From Candidatus Flexifilum breve (GTDB lineage Bacteria; Chloroflexota; Anaerolineae; Aggregatilineales; Phototrophicaceae): DNA of 64,000 bases. Positions 8,527 through 16,358 of this stretch are shown here, in pieces (the first letter of the stretch is position 1; every line of letters starts with the position of its first letter). Both the position numbers and the translations under genes were made by a program. Where the stretch lies: positions 1-64,000 of the forward strand of contig JADKGC010000006.1 of the NCBI GenBank assembly GCA_016717205.1, given 5' to 3'. The notes under the pieces are model-generated. The model worked only from the letters and a program-made list of their open reading frames with translations, made no database searches and was not told the DNA's origin.

Positions 8527-8616
8527 GTGGCGCATTTCGCGTTCTGTCCCGCATGTTCGATGTGTTGTCTGTGTGCAAGACCACATACTGCATGCTGCCT
8601 GGACGCTCGTTTGTAA
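8527..8616 (+). CDS. Cys-rich leader peptide upstream of cysI
   Basis: GTG start (AGG at 8517-8519, 7 bases upstream) gives 29 residues with seven cysteines: CPAC at 7-10, CCLC at 13-16 and CC at 23-24. An internal ATG at 8560 would give an 18-residue form, MCCLCARPHTACCLDARL. The ORF lies between a good promoter and a strong terminator, and stops 28 bases before the terminator stem. It shares TGTTGTCTGTGT (8563-8574), read in the same frame as Cys-Cys-Leu-Cys, with the cysK leader. Inferred as an attenuation leader responding to cysteine supply. Confidence 0.65.
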   Translation: MAHFAFCPACSMCCLCARPHTACCLDARL

Positions 8617-8644
8617 GACGCTGATCGGATTTTACGAAGATCGC

Positions 8645-8676
8645 AAAAGCCCCGGCACATGTGCCGGGGCTTTTTT
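8645..8676 (+). terminator. Terminator in the cysI leader
   Basis: A 30-base perfect palindrome (8645-8674, core GCCCCGGCAC/GTGCCGGGGC) runs into six T. The T-run ends 18 bases before the cysI ATG, so no promoter fits between. It must be regulated or read through for cysI to be expressed. Confidence 0.88.
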
Positions 8677-8694
8677 GTTGTCAGAAGCAGGATT

Positions 8695-10389
8695 ATGGCG
8701 AAACCAAGCGTAGAGCAAATCAAGGCGGAAAGCCGCGGATTGCGCGGTACCATTGGCGACGAACTCGCCAACAGCGACCGCTTTTTCAGCGGCGCAGCGG
8801 ACAAGCTGCTGAAGTTTCACGGCATTTATCAGCAGGAAGACCGCGACGCGCGCAAATTGGATCGGACGGCGGATCATCACTCGATGATGATCCGCACGCG
8901 CTTGCCCGGCGGGCAGTTGACGACGGCGCAGTACATCGCACACGACGACATCGCCGACAAGTACGCGAATGGTACGCTGCGCATCACCACTCGCCAGACG
9001 TTCCAGTTTCACGGCGTGCTCAAAGGTGAACTGCGCGAGACGATCCGTGAGATCAACCATGCGTTCGTGACAACGCTCGGCGCATGTGGCGACATCGTGC
9101 GCAATGTGGTCGCGTGCCCCGCGCCCACCGCCGACCCGCAGCGCCGCGCGGTGCAGGATTTCGCGCTCACGCTGACCGAGGCCTTCTTCCCGAAAACCAA
9201 CGCTTATCACCAGATCTGGGTGGACGACGAAGAGATCGTCGACGACCACGAGATCGACGATCCGCTCTACAAAAAGACGTATTTGCCGCGCAAATTCAAG
9301 ATCGCCATCGCCTATGCGGGCGACAACTGCGTCGACGTGTACACCAACGATGTTGGCCTCGTAGCGCTGTTTGACGACGACCAGCAGTTGATCGGCTTCA
9401 ACCTGCTGGCAGGCGGTGGCATGGGCATGACCCACAACAACGACGCGACTTATGCCCGCCTCGCCGACGAAATCGCCTTCGTGACGCCGGAACAGGTGGT
9501 GGAAGCGGTGACGGCGGTCGTCACCATTCACCGTGACTTTGGTGACCGTGAGAATCGCAAGCATGCGCGCCTCAAGTATATTCTGGCGGAGCGCGGCGTG
9601 CAGTGGTTCCGGGATGAACTGGAACGGCGCGTCGGGTTCTCGTTGACTCCGGTCAAGTCGCAGCCCGCGTTTGCGGTCCACGATCATCTTGGGTGGAACG
9701 AGCAGGGCGATGGCCGCTGGTATCTCGGCGTACATGTCGAGAATGGGCGCATCGTGGATCGCGGCGCGTACCGTTTGCGCTCCGGTCTGCGGGCGGTGAT
9801 TGAACGTTTTGGACTATCAGTGCGCCTGACGCCGCAGCAGAATCTCCTGCTCACAGAAATTCAGGCGGAGGATCGCGCGGCGGTGGACGCGCTGCTCGAC
9901 GAGTACGGAATCCGCCGGGTGGAAGCGATCTCGAACGCGCGCCGCAACGCGTTGGCCTGCGTCGCGCTGCCGACCTGCGGCCTCGCGATCACGGAGGCGG
10001 AGCGCGTGTTCCCCCGCGTCATCGACCAACTGGAGACGACGTTGGAAGAACTCGGCATCCCGGACGCGGATATCACCGCGCGCATGACGGGCTGCCCGAA
10101 CGGGTGCGCGCGTCCCTATGTCGCCGAGATCGCATTCGTCGGGCGGTCGCTCGACAAGTACACGATTTTCCTCGGCGGCAGTCCGGTCGGCACGCGCCTG
10201 GCGCGGCCGTTCCTCGACTTGGTGCCGCTCGACCAACTGATCGCCGCCCTGTATCCCGTGCTGGCAGCGTACCGCGATGGACGGGAAACGAGCGAGGCTT
10301 TCGGCGACTTCGTGATGCGCACCGGGCTCGAAGAACTGCGCGCGCTCATCGCCGACGAGTGGCGCACGCTCGGCGCGTACGGCGACTGA
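8695..10389 (+). CDS. cysI: Assimilatory sulfite reductase hemoprotein subunit
   Basis: 564 residues, close to the usual ~570 of CysI. It reduces sulfite to sulfide with six electrons at a siroheme-4Fe-4S centre. Cluster and heme ligands are C422 and C428 (CVALPTC) with C467 and C471 (TGCPNGC). The siroheme loop RITTRQTFQFHG and the YLPRKFKIA motif match CysI closely. The start at 8695 follows AGGA. No cysJ flavoprotein is seen; an FMN reductase gene lies 33 bases downstream. The substrate sulfite comes from CysH and SsuD, both encoded nearby. Confidence 0.95.
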   Translation: MAKPSVEQIKAESRGLRGTIGDELANSDRFFSGAADKLLKFHGIYQQEDRDARKLDRTADHHSMMIRTRLPGGQLTTAQYIAHDDIADKYANGTLRITTRQTFQFHGVLKGELRETIREINHAFVTTLGACGDIVRNVVACPAPTADPQRRAVQDFALTLTEAFFPKTNAYHQIWVDDEEIVDDHEIDDPLYKKTYLPRKFKIAIAYAGDNCVDVYTNDVGLVALFDDDQQLIGFNLLAGGGMGMTHNNDATYARLADEIAFVTPEQVVEAVTAVVTIHRDFGDRENRKHARLKYILAERGVQWFRDELERRVGFSLTPVKSQPAFAVHDHLGWNEQGDGRWYLGVHVENGRIVDRGAYRLRSGLRAVIERFGLSVRLTPQQNLLLTEIQAEDRAAVDALLDEYGIRRVEAISNARRNALACVALPTCGLAITEAERVFPRVIDQLETTLEELGIPDADITARMTGCPNGCARPYVAEIAFVGRSLDKYTIFLGGSPVGTRLARPFLDLVPLDQLIAALYPVLAAYRDGRETSEAFGDFVMRTGLEELRALIADEWRTLGAYGD

Positions 10390-10422
10390 TACGAGAACGA
10401 GTAGAGAGATCGGACGCAGACC

Positions 10423-10959
10423 ATGCCCTCGATTGTGACCATTGGCGGCAGCCCATCCGCCACATCGAAATCCGCGGCGCTTCTGGGACTCGTCCGCGCG
10501 CGCCTCGAAACGTTCGGCATTACGACCGCTGGCGTCAACGTGCGTGATCTGCCCGCCGAAGACCTGCTGTTTGCGCGGTCATCCGCGCTGACGATTGCTT
10601 CGGCGGTGGAACTGGTAGCCTCGGCTCGGGGCGTGGTGGTCGCCACACCAATCTACAAAGCGGCCTACAGCGGCATCCTCAAGGCATTTCTGGACCTGCT
10701 GCCGCAGGATGCGCTGGCCGGGAAGGTTGTGCTGCCCATCGCGACGGGCGGATCGCTGGCGCACATGCTGGCCATCGACTATGCGCTGCGCCCGGTGCTG
10801 AGCGCGCTCGGCTCGACGCACATTCTTGGCGGCGTGTACTTGCAGGACAGTCAGTTCATCAACGTGCCGGGAGCCGAAGTCCAGCTCGAGGTAGCCGCCG
10901 ATGACCGCCTCAACTCGACAATCAAGCAGCTCGCCGGGCTGCTTAGCAGCAGAGGTTAA
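10423..10959 (+). CDS. ssuE: NAD(P)H-dependent FMN reductase
   Basis: 178 residues with a flavodoxin-like fold. GGSPSATSKS at the N terminus binds the FMN phosphate, and ATPIYKAAYSGILKAFLDLLP is the SsuE/NADPH_dep_red family motif. It would supply reduced FMN to the alkanesulfonate monooxygenase encoded next (stop and start overlap as TAATG). Given the missing cysJ, it might also feed CysI, which is speculative. Confidence 0.9.
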   Translation: MPSIVTIGGSPSATSKSAALLGLVRARLETFGITTAGVNVRDLPAEDLLFARSSALTIASAVELVASARGVVVATPIYKAAYSGILKAFLDLLPQDALAGKVVLPIATGGSLAHMLAIDYALRPVLSALGSTHILGGVYLQDSQFINVPGAEVQLEVAADDRLNSTIKQLAGLLSSRG

Positions 10960-12077
10960 TGATGGAAATTTTGTGGTTTATTCCCGGTCACGGTGATACG
11001 CGCTATTTGGGGACGCAGGTCAGCCGCCGCAACACGAGCGCGAGCTATCTGGAGACGGTGGCGCGGGCGGTGGATACACTTGGCTTTACCGGGGCGCTGC
11101 TGCCGACGGGCGCGGGTTGCGAAGACTCGTGGATGCTGGCGGCGTCGCTCATCCCGCTGACGCAGCGCATGAAGTTCCTAATCGCGGTGCGACCGGGCAG
11201 CCTGTCGGTGACGCTGGCGGCGCGCATGGCGGCCACGTTTGACCGCTTGTCCGGCGGTCGGTTGCTGCTCAACATCATCACGGGCGGCGACCCGGTCGAA
11301 CTGGCAGGCGATGGCACATTCCTGAGCCATGATGAGCGCTACCGCGTCACCGACGAATTCCTCACGATCTGGCGGCAGTTGTTCAGCGGCCAGCCCGTCG
11401 ATTTCGCGGGCGATCACCTGCGCATCGAAGGCGGCAAGCTGCTGCTGCCCCCGGTGCAGCGACCGTATCCGCCGCTCTATTTCGGCGGTTCGTCGCCCGT
11501 GGCGCTGGAAGTCTCGGCCAAACACGTTGATGTGTACCTGTCGCTGGCCGAACCGCCCGCTATGATGAAAGAGAAATTTGACCGTGTGCGCGAACACGCC
11601 GCGCGTTTTGGTCGCACCGTGCGCTTTGGTGTGCGCGCGCACATCTTCGTGCGCGAACGTGCTGAGGACGCGTGGAAAGCCGCCGAAAACGTGCTGCGCT
11701 ACGCCGACGACAAGGCCGTCGCGGCGAGTCAGGCGCACCTTGCGCGCTTCGACTCGGTGGGGCAGGCGCGCATGGCTTCCCTGCACAACGGCAGGCGCGA
11801 GGCGCTCGAAGTCAGCCCGAACCTGTGGGCGGGCATCGGCCTGATCAACAAAGGTGTGGGCACGGCGCTGGTCGGCGATCCCGATACGCTGGCGGAACGC
11901 TTGCAGGAATACGTCGACATTGGTGCGGACAGTTTTATCCTGTCGAGCTACCCGCACCTTGAAGAGACGTATCAGGTGGCGGAACTGCTGTTCCCGCGCC
12001 TGCCCGCGTGGCGTGACAAACTGCGCCAGCGTGATGACGTGTTCAGTCCCGATCGTCTGCCGACGACGTGGCAGTAG
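10959..12077 (+). CDS. ssuD: FMNH2-dependent alkanesulfonate monooxygenase
   Basis: 372 residues, a bacterial luciferase-like TIM barrel. It cleaves alkanesulfonates to aldehyde and sulfite. WFIPGHGDTRYLGT, the QRMKFLIAVRPG stretch and LLLNIITGGDPVE are close to SsuD. Start at 10959, with 10962 equally possible. It sits after ssuE, so the operon cysI-ssuE-ssuD releases sulfite from sulfonates and reduces it. No ssuABC transporter is seen in the window. Confidence 0.93.
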   Translation: MMEILWFIPGHGDTRYLGTQVSRRNTSASYLETVARAVDTLGFTGALLPTGAGCEDSWMLAASLIPLTQRMKFLIAVRPGSLSVTLAARMAATFDRLSGGRLLLNIITGGDPVELAGDGTFLSHDERYRVTDEFLTIWRQLFSGQPVDFAGDHLRIEGGKLLLPPVQRPYPPLYFGGSSPVALEVSAKHVDVYLSLAEPPAMMKEKFDRVREHAARFGRTVRFGVRAHIFVRERAEDAWKAAENVLRYADDKAVAASQAHLARFDSVGQARMASLHNGRREALEVSPNLWAGIGLINKGVGTALVGDPDTLAERLQEYVDIGADSFILSSYPHLEETYQVAELLFPRLPAWRDKLRQRDDVFSPDRLPTTWQ

Positions 12078-12098
12078 CCGGAGCCGCCGATCGTGATC

Positions 12099-12500
12099 TC
12101 AGCAAATGTCCGCGAGCGTCGTGCCTTCGATGATACTGAGAACGCAGTCCCGAATCTCGGTGAACAGCTTGACCAGCGCCGGTTCCTTCTCGATGGGCGT
12201 GGAGCGGTAGAAATATTTGCTGACCGATTCGGTCGGCGCAATCGGGCCGTCCAGCAGGCGGATCACATCGGCGAGCGTGATGTCTTTCGGCGCTTTATTC
12301 AAGCGGTAGCCGCCGTTGTGCCCCTTCAGGCTGGACAAGAACTGCCCGCGCTTGAGCGTCAGCAGGATTTGTTCGAGAAATTTGGGGGGAATGCCTTGCT
12401 GCGTTGCAATCTCCTCCACCCGCGTATAAGTATCGGCGGGCTGCCGTGCTAAGTAGACCAGGGCGAGTAACGCGTACTCGCTGCGTGATGTCAGTTTCAT
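12099..12500 (-). CDS. Rrf2-family regulator, CymR-like
   Basis: 133 residues from MKLTSRSEYAL. The winged-helix Rrf2 fold includes PPKFLEQILLTLKRGQFLSSLKGHNGGYRL. The C-terminal part (LDGPIAP and EIRDCVLSIIEGTTLADI) resembles CymR, the Bacillus repressor of cysteine metabolism. The three clustered cysteines of IscR are absent. It is divergent from cysH with a palindromic operator between, so regulation of the sulfate-reduction genes and of itself is likely. Confidence 0.85.
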   Translation of the reverse strand: MKLTSRSEYALLALVYLARQPADTYTRVEEIATQQGIPPKFLEQILLTLKRGQFLSSLKGHNGGYRLNKAPKDITLADVIRLLDGPIAPTESVSKYFYRSTPIEKEPALVKLFTEIRDCVLSIIEGTTLADIC

Positions 12501-12574
12501 AGATTCCCAAACGAACGGAGAAGACAAAATACTTTGCAGCATATTTTACACCAATTCAACGCCATAAACTTATG

Positions 12575-12600
12575 ATGACTTACACAATAGGCTAAGTCAT
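12575..12600. promoter_or_regulatory. Palindromic operator, likely for the Rrf2 regulator
   Basis: ATGACTTA (12575-12582) and TAAGTCAT (12593-12600) form a perfect 8-base inverted repeat with a 10-base spacer. It is AT-rich in a GC-rich setting and central in the gap between the regulator and cysH. Confidence 0.55.
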
Positions 12601-12648
12601 AAAAGAGTAGTAAGATAACGGACGCTCAAGTTCTGAAAGCGACAGCAA

Positions 12649-13356
12649 TTGACTCAACTACGAGATGACCTGACTGAACTGAATTTGCAGTTGGAACAGG
12701 CCGCGCCGCAGGACATTCTGCGCTGGGCGGCGGACACCTACGGCGACGGGCTGGCTCTCGTCACCAGCTTTCAGCCGACCGGGCTGGTGATGCTGCATAT
12801 GCTGCTCGATATCGCGCCGGAGATCTCAGTTTTGACGCTGGATACGGGACTGTTGTTCCCGGAGACCTACGCCCTGGTCGAGCAGTGGGAACGCCAGTTC
12901 AACCTCACGGTGACGCGCGTCCGCGCAGCGCAAACGGTCGCGCAGCAGGCGGAAACCTATGGTGACGCGTTATGGCAGCGTAACCCTGACCAATGCTGTC
13001 ATCTGCGCAAGACGGTGCCGCTCGGCGATACGCTGCGCGGGTACGCGGCGTGGATTACGGGCATCCGGCGCGATCAAGCGGAAACGCGGCGGGGTTCAGC
13101 GGTCGTCTCGTGGGATAGCAAGTATGACAATGTGAAACTCGCGCCGCTCGCGACGTGGACGGAGGAGATGGTGTGGACCTACATCCGCGCTTATGACCTT
13201 CCGTATAATCCGCTCCATGACCAAAACTATCTGAGCATCGGCTGCCAGCCGTGCACGCGCGCCGTTCGCCCCGGCGAAGACGCGCGGGCGGGTCGGTGGA
13301 GCGGGCAAGCGAAAATCGAATGTGGCATTCACTTACCTCTGGAGAAAAAGGCATGA
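12649..13356 (+). CDS. cysH: Adenylyl-sulfate (APS/PAPS) reductase
   Basis: 235 residues from a TTG start. It reduces activated sulfate to sulfite using thioredoxin. Cys pairs 116-117 (QCCHLRK) and C199/C202 (GCQPC) mark the 4Fe-4S type, normally APS-specific. C225 in ECGIH is the catalytic cysteine of the C-terminal tail. The ribosome site is weak. Its stop overlaps the cysC start (ATGA), giving an operon cysH-cysC-sat. Confidence 0.93.
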   Translation: MTQLRDDLTELNLQLEQAAPQDILRWAADTYGDGLALVTSFQPTGLVMLHMLLDIAPEISVLTLDTGLLFPETYALVEQWERQFNLTVTRVRAAQTVAQQAETYGDALWQRNPDQCCHLRKTVPLGDTLRGYAAWITGIRRDQAETRRGSAVVSWDSKYDNVKLAPLATWTEEMVWTYIRAYDLPYNPLHDQNYLSIGCQPCTRAVRPGEDARAGRWSGQAKIECGIHLPLEKKA

Positions 13357-13907
13357 CGCAAGGCTTCACACTGTGGCTCACCGGACTGTCCGGGGCGGGC
13401 AAGACGACGATCGCCGTCGAACTGGAACGCGAACTGCAAGCGCGCGGGGTGCTGGTCGAACGGCTGGATGGGGATACGGTGCGGCAGGGGCTGACACGCG
13501 ACCTCGGCTTCAGCAAGGCAGATCGCGATAAGAACATTGAGCGGGTGACGTTCGTTGCCAAGCTGCTCTCGCGCAACCGCGTGGGCGTGATCGCCTCATT
13601 CATTTCGCCATACCGTGAAGCGCGTGACAACGCCCGTCGCGAGACGACCAACTTCATCGAGGTGCATGTCGCCACGCCGATTGAAACGTGCGCGGCCCGC
13701 GATGTCAAAGGACTGTACGCCAAGGCGTTCGCGGGCGAACTGAAGGATTTCACGGGCGTGGACGATCCATATGAAGCGCCGCTCAACGCGGAAATCACGC
13801 TGCACACCGAAAATGAAACGCTGCAAGAGAGCGTGCAGACGGTGCTGGACTATCTTGAAGCGCACAACCTGATCCCGGTGGCCGAAGCCGCCGTGAGTGG
13901 AGACTAA
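13353..13907 (+). CDS. cysC: Adenylyl-sulfate kinase
   Basis: 184 residues. It phosphorylates APS to PAPS. P-loop GLSGAGKT, then RLDGDTVRQGLTRDLGFSKADRDKNIERV and ISPYREARD, all family signatures. The start overlaps the cysH stop by four bases. Its presence beside an Fe-S (APS-type) CysH suggests the reductase may use both substrates, or that PAPS serves another purpose. Confidence 0.95.
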   Translation: MTQGFTLWLTGLSGAGKTTIAVELERELQARGVLVERLDGDTVRQGLTRDLGFSKADRDKNIERVTFVAKLLSRNRVGVIASFISPYREARDNARRETTNFIEVHVATPIETCAARDVKGLYAKAFAGELKDFTGVDDPYEAPLNAEITLHTENETLQESVQTVLDYLEAHNLIPVAEAAVSGD

Positions 13908-13911
13908 TTCG

Positions 13912-15084
13912 ATGGCTTTCCCGCTGATCCAGCCGCACGGCGGCACCTTAATCAATCGTTTGCTGACGGACGTCGCCCGCGACAGCGCCCGTGACTGCGC
14001 GCCGACGCTCGTGCAAGTGCCGCTGACGGATACCAACCTCGCCGACCTCGAAATGATTGCCACCGGGGCGCTCAGCCCGCTCACCGGGTTCATGGGCGAG
14101 GCCGATTACAAGTCGGTGGTGCACAGTCTGCGCCTCGCCAACGGCCTGCCGTGGACGATCCCGGTCACACTGGCGGTGAGCGCCGACCTCGCCGCGCAAA
14201 TCAAGATTGGCGATCAGGTCGCGTTGGTGGAAAATGGTAATGCGCTCGCGCTGCTGAACGTGGCTGAGAAGTACCACTACGACCGCGAAGCCGAAGCGCA
14301 GCACGTGTACCGCACGACGGAGACGGCGCATCCCGGCGTCGCCCGCCTGTACAAGCAGGGCGATGTGCTGCTCGCTGGCGACATCGACGTGATCGATTTG
14401 CCCGCCCGCACGTCAACTGAATTTGCCGACCTCCGCTATACGCCGACCGAATCGCGGCGGATTTTCGCTGAACGGGGCTGGCGGCGTATCGTCGGCTTCC
14501 AGACACGCAACCCCATTCACCGCGCGCATGAGTACATCCAGAAGAGCGCACTGGAAATCGTCGATGGGCTGCTGCTCCACCCGCTGGTGGGCGAGACCAA
14601 AGCCGACGACATCCCCGCCGATATTCGCATTGAGAGTTACAAAGCGATTCTCGATGTATACTATCCGCAAACGCGCGTCCTGCTCGGCGTGTTCCCTGCC
14701 GCGATGCGGTATGCCGGGCCCCGTGAAGCCATTTTCCATGCCATTGCGCGTAAGAACTATGGCTGCTCACACTTTATTGTGGGGCGGGATCATGCCGGGG
14801 TGGGCAAGTACTACGGCACCTATGACGCGCACTACATCTTCGACGAATTCACCCCTGAAGAAATCGGCATTACCCCGCTGTTTTTTGAGCATACCTTCTA
14901 CTGCAAGCAGTGTGGCGGCGTCGTCAGCCTGAAGACCTGCCCGCATGACAGCAGCCACCATGTCACCTTGAGCGGCACGCAGGTGCGCGAGATTCTGGCG
15001 CGCGGCGATCTGCTCCCTACCGAGTTCACCCGCCCTGAAGTCAGCCGCGTGCTCATGCGCGCTGTTAGAGAGAGGATTAGCTAA
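13912..15084 (+). CDS. sat: Sulfate adenylyltransferase (ATP sulfurylase)
   Basis: 390 residues. It activates sulfate with ATP to give APS. QTRNPIHRAHEY is the ATP-binding HxxH-containing motif, GRDHAGVGKYYG is a second signature, and a zinc-type CKQCGG...CPHDSSHH loop lies near the C terminus. I chose 13912 because GGAGA precedes it at 13898-13902; an in-frame ATG at 13897 has no site. A Cys-rich leader ORF begins directly after its stop. Confidence 0.95.
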   Translation: MAFPLIQPHGGTLINRLLTDVARDSARDCAPTLVQVPLTDTNLADLEMIATGALSPLTGFMGEADYKSVVHSLRLANGLPWTIPVTLAVSADLAAQIKIGDQVALVENGNALALLNVAEKYHYDREAEAQHVYRTTETAHPGVARLYKQGDVLLAGDIDVIDLPARTSTEFADLRYTPTESRRIFAERGWRRIVGFQTRNPIHRAHEYIQKSALEIVDGLLLHPLVGETKADDIPADIRIESYKAILDVYYPQTRVLLGVFPAAMRYAGPREAIFHAIARKNYGCSHFIVGRDHAGVGKYYGTYDAHYIFDEFTPEEIGITPLFFEHTFYCKQCGGVVSLKTCPHDSSHHVTLSGTQVREILARGDLLPTEFTRPEVSRVLMRAVRERIS

Positions 15085-15085
15085 G

Positions 15086-15169
15086 GTGATCCGTCCGGTA
15101 CAGCTCCAATCACGAATGATCGTCCAGCATCAAGTCAAATGTTGTCGGCGCGACTGTTGTTGTCGCTGA
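15086..15169 (+). CDS. Cys-rich leader peptide upstream of cysP
   Basis: GTG start at 15086, one base after the sat stop, with GAGAGGA (15070-15076) 9 bases upstream. It encodes 27 residues ending in CCRRDCCCR, with five TGT codons within eight codons. An internal ATG at 15116 is an alternative start. It lies in the sat-cysP gap and is followed by a hairpin at 15190-15213. This is the third sulfur-gene leader of this kind in the window. Because it is inside the operon it could tune the transporter separately from sat. Confidence 0.6.
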   Translation: MIRPVQLQSRMIVQHQVKCCRRDCCCR

Positions 15170-15189
15170 TCAACGCCGCTTGATGTTGG

Positions 15190-15213
15190 GAAGCCGGGTT
15201 AGTGCCCGACTTC
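15190..15213 (+). promoter_or_regulatory. Hairpin in the cysP leader
   Basis: GAAGCCGGG pairs with CCCGACTTC with one internal C-A mismatch. It lies 20 bases after the leader-peptide stop. No T-run follows, so it is not a classic intrinsic terminator; it may be half of a mutually exclusive structure controlling cysP. Confidence 0.4.
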
Positions 15214-15262
15214 AAAATCGATCGCTCGTTCTTGAACTGTATCTCTAAGGAGGGTAAACCCC

Positions 15263-16358
15263 ATGGCTCGTGCTCGTTTGCTGGTGTTCACGTTGGTCGT
15301 TCTGACCGTTCTCGCGGTGGTCCCGGTGTTCGCGCAGGACACCCCCGCTCCCGTCACCATTACGCTCGCTGGCTACGCTGTCCCGCGTGAAGCCTACGGC
15401 GATATCATTCCCCTGTTCCAACGCTACTGGCTGGAACAAACCGGCCAGCAGGTGATCGTGCTCGAATCGTATCAGGGGTCGGGCGCGCAGTCCCGCGCGA
15501 TTGCCGGTGGCTTTGAAGCCGATGTCGCCGCGCTCTCGATTGAGCCGGACATCACCCGCCTCGTCGACGCCGGACTGGTTTCGGAAGACTGGAAAACGGA
15601 TAACCCGTATCAAGGCTTTGCGACGCAGTCGCTGGTAGTGTTGGCGGTGCGCCCGGATAACCCGCTGGGCATTACCGATTGGGCAGATCTGGCGAATGAC
15701 GGCGTGCAGGTGATCACACCTGACCCCGCGACCAGCGGCGGCGCGCAGTGGAACATCCTCGGCGCGGTGGGCGCAGCGGCGCGCGGGTTTGTGCCCGGCT
15801 ATGAAGGCGAAGAAGGGGCGGTAAATTTCCTGCGCGCGCTGGCGGGCAACATCGCCGTGCTGGATCGCGATGGCCGCGAGAGCTTCCTGACGTTTGAACG
15901 CGGGATCGGCGATGTAGCGATCACCTACGAGAACGAAGTTTACGCGGGGCAGGCCGCAGGCGGCGAATATGGGCTGATCTACCCCGCCTCAACCATCCTG
16001 ATCGAAAACCCGGTCGCCGTCATTGACAGCTACGTCGACAAACATGGCACGCGCGAAGTCGCGGAAGCCTTCGTGCAGTTCCTGTGGTCCGTCGAAGCGC
16101 AGGCGGCATTCGCGGATCATGGCTTCCGCCCGGTCAACCCGACGGTGCGCGCTGCCTACGGTCTCGACGACGGCGGCGTGGAAGTCACGCCTGACCCGAA
16201 CGCACCCGTCATCGAAGCGAACCCCAGCATCACGTTCCCGGGCGGTGCAAGACCTGTTCACCATTGCCGAATTTGGCGGGTGGGCAGAAGCGCGTCCCGC
16301 GTACTTCGGCGATACCGGCATCTTCACCCAGATCATCGGCGAAGTTCAGGGAGGCTAA
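15263..16358 (+). CDS. cysP: Sulfate/thiosulfate-binding protein, frameshifted near the C terminus
   Basis: A secreted binding protein of the Sbp/CysP family: signal peptide ending VFAQD, then VTITLAGYAVPREAYGDIIP, YQGSGAQSRAI, and ITPDPATSGGAQWNIL. After NPSITFP the frame is lost. The expected ending (AVQDLFTIAEFGGW... stop at 16358) continues in another frame. Removing one G at about 16240-16242 restores a protein of ~364 residues. The un-repaired frame runs to 16531, over the permease gene. AGGAGGG precedes the ATG. It is the first gene of cysP-T-W-A. Confidence 0.88.

Noticed and set aside
8486..8713. A 75-codon plus-strand frame across the cysI leader
   Set aside because: It runs through the terminator and into cysI out of frame and lacks family features; the Cys-rich mini-ORF in another frame fits better.
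10423..12077. ssu genes as part of a full sulfonate importer operon
   Set aside because: No ssuA, B or C homologue is present; the next ABC genes belong to the sulfate transporter.
12099..12500. IscR-type Fe-S sensing regulator
   Set aside because: The three-cysteine cluster of IscR is missing; only a single Cys (RDCV) lies near the C terminus.
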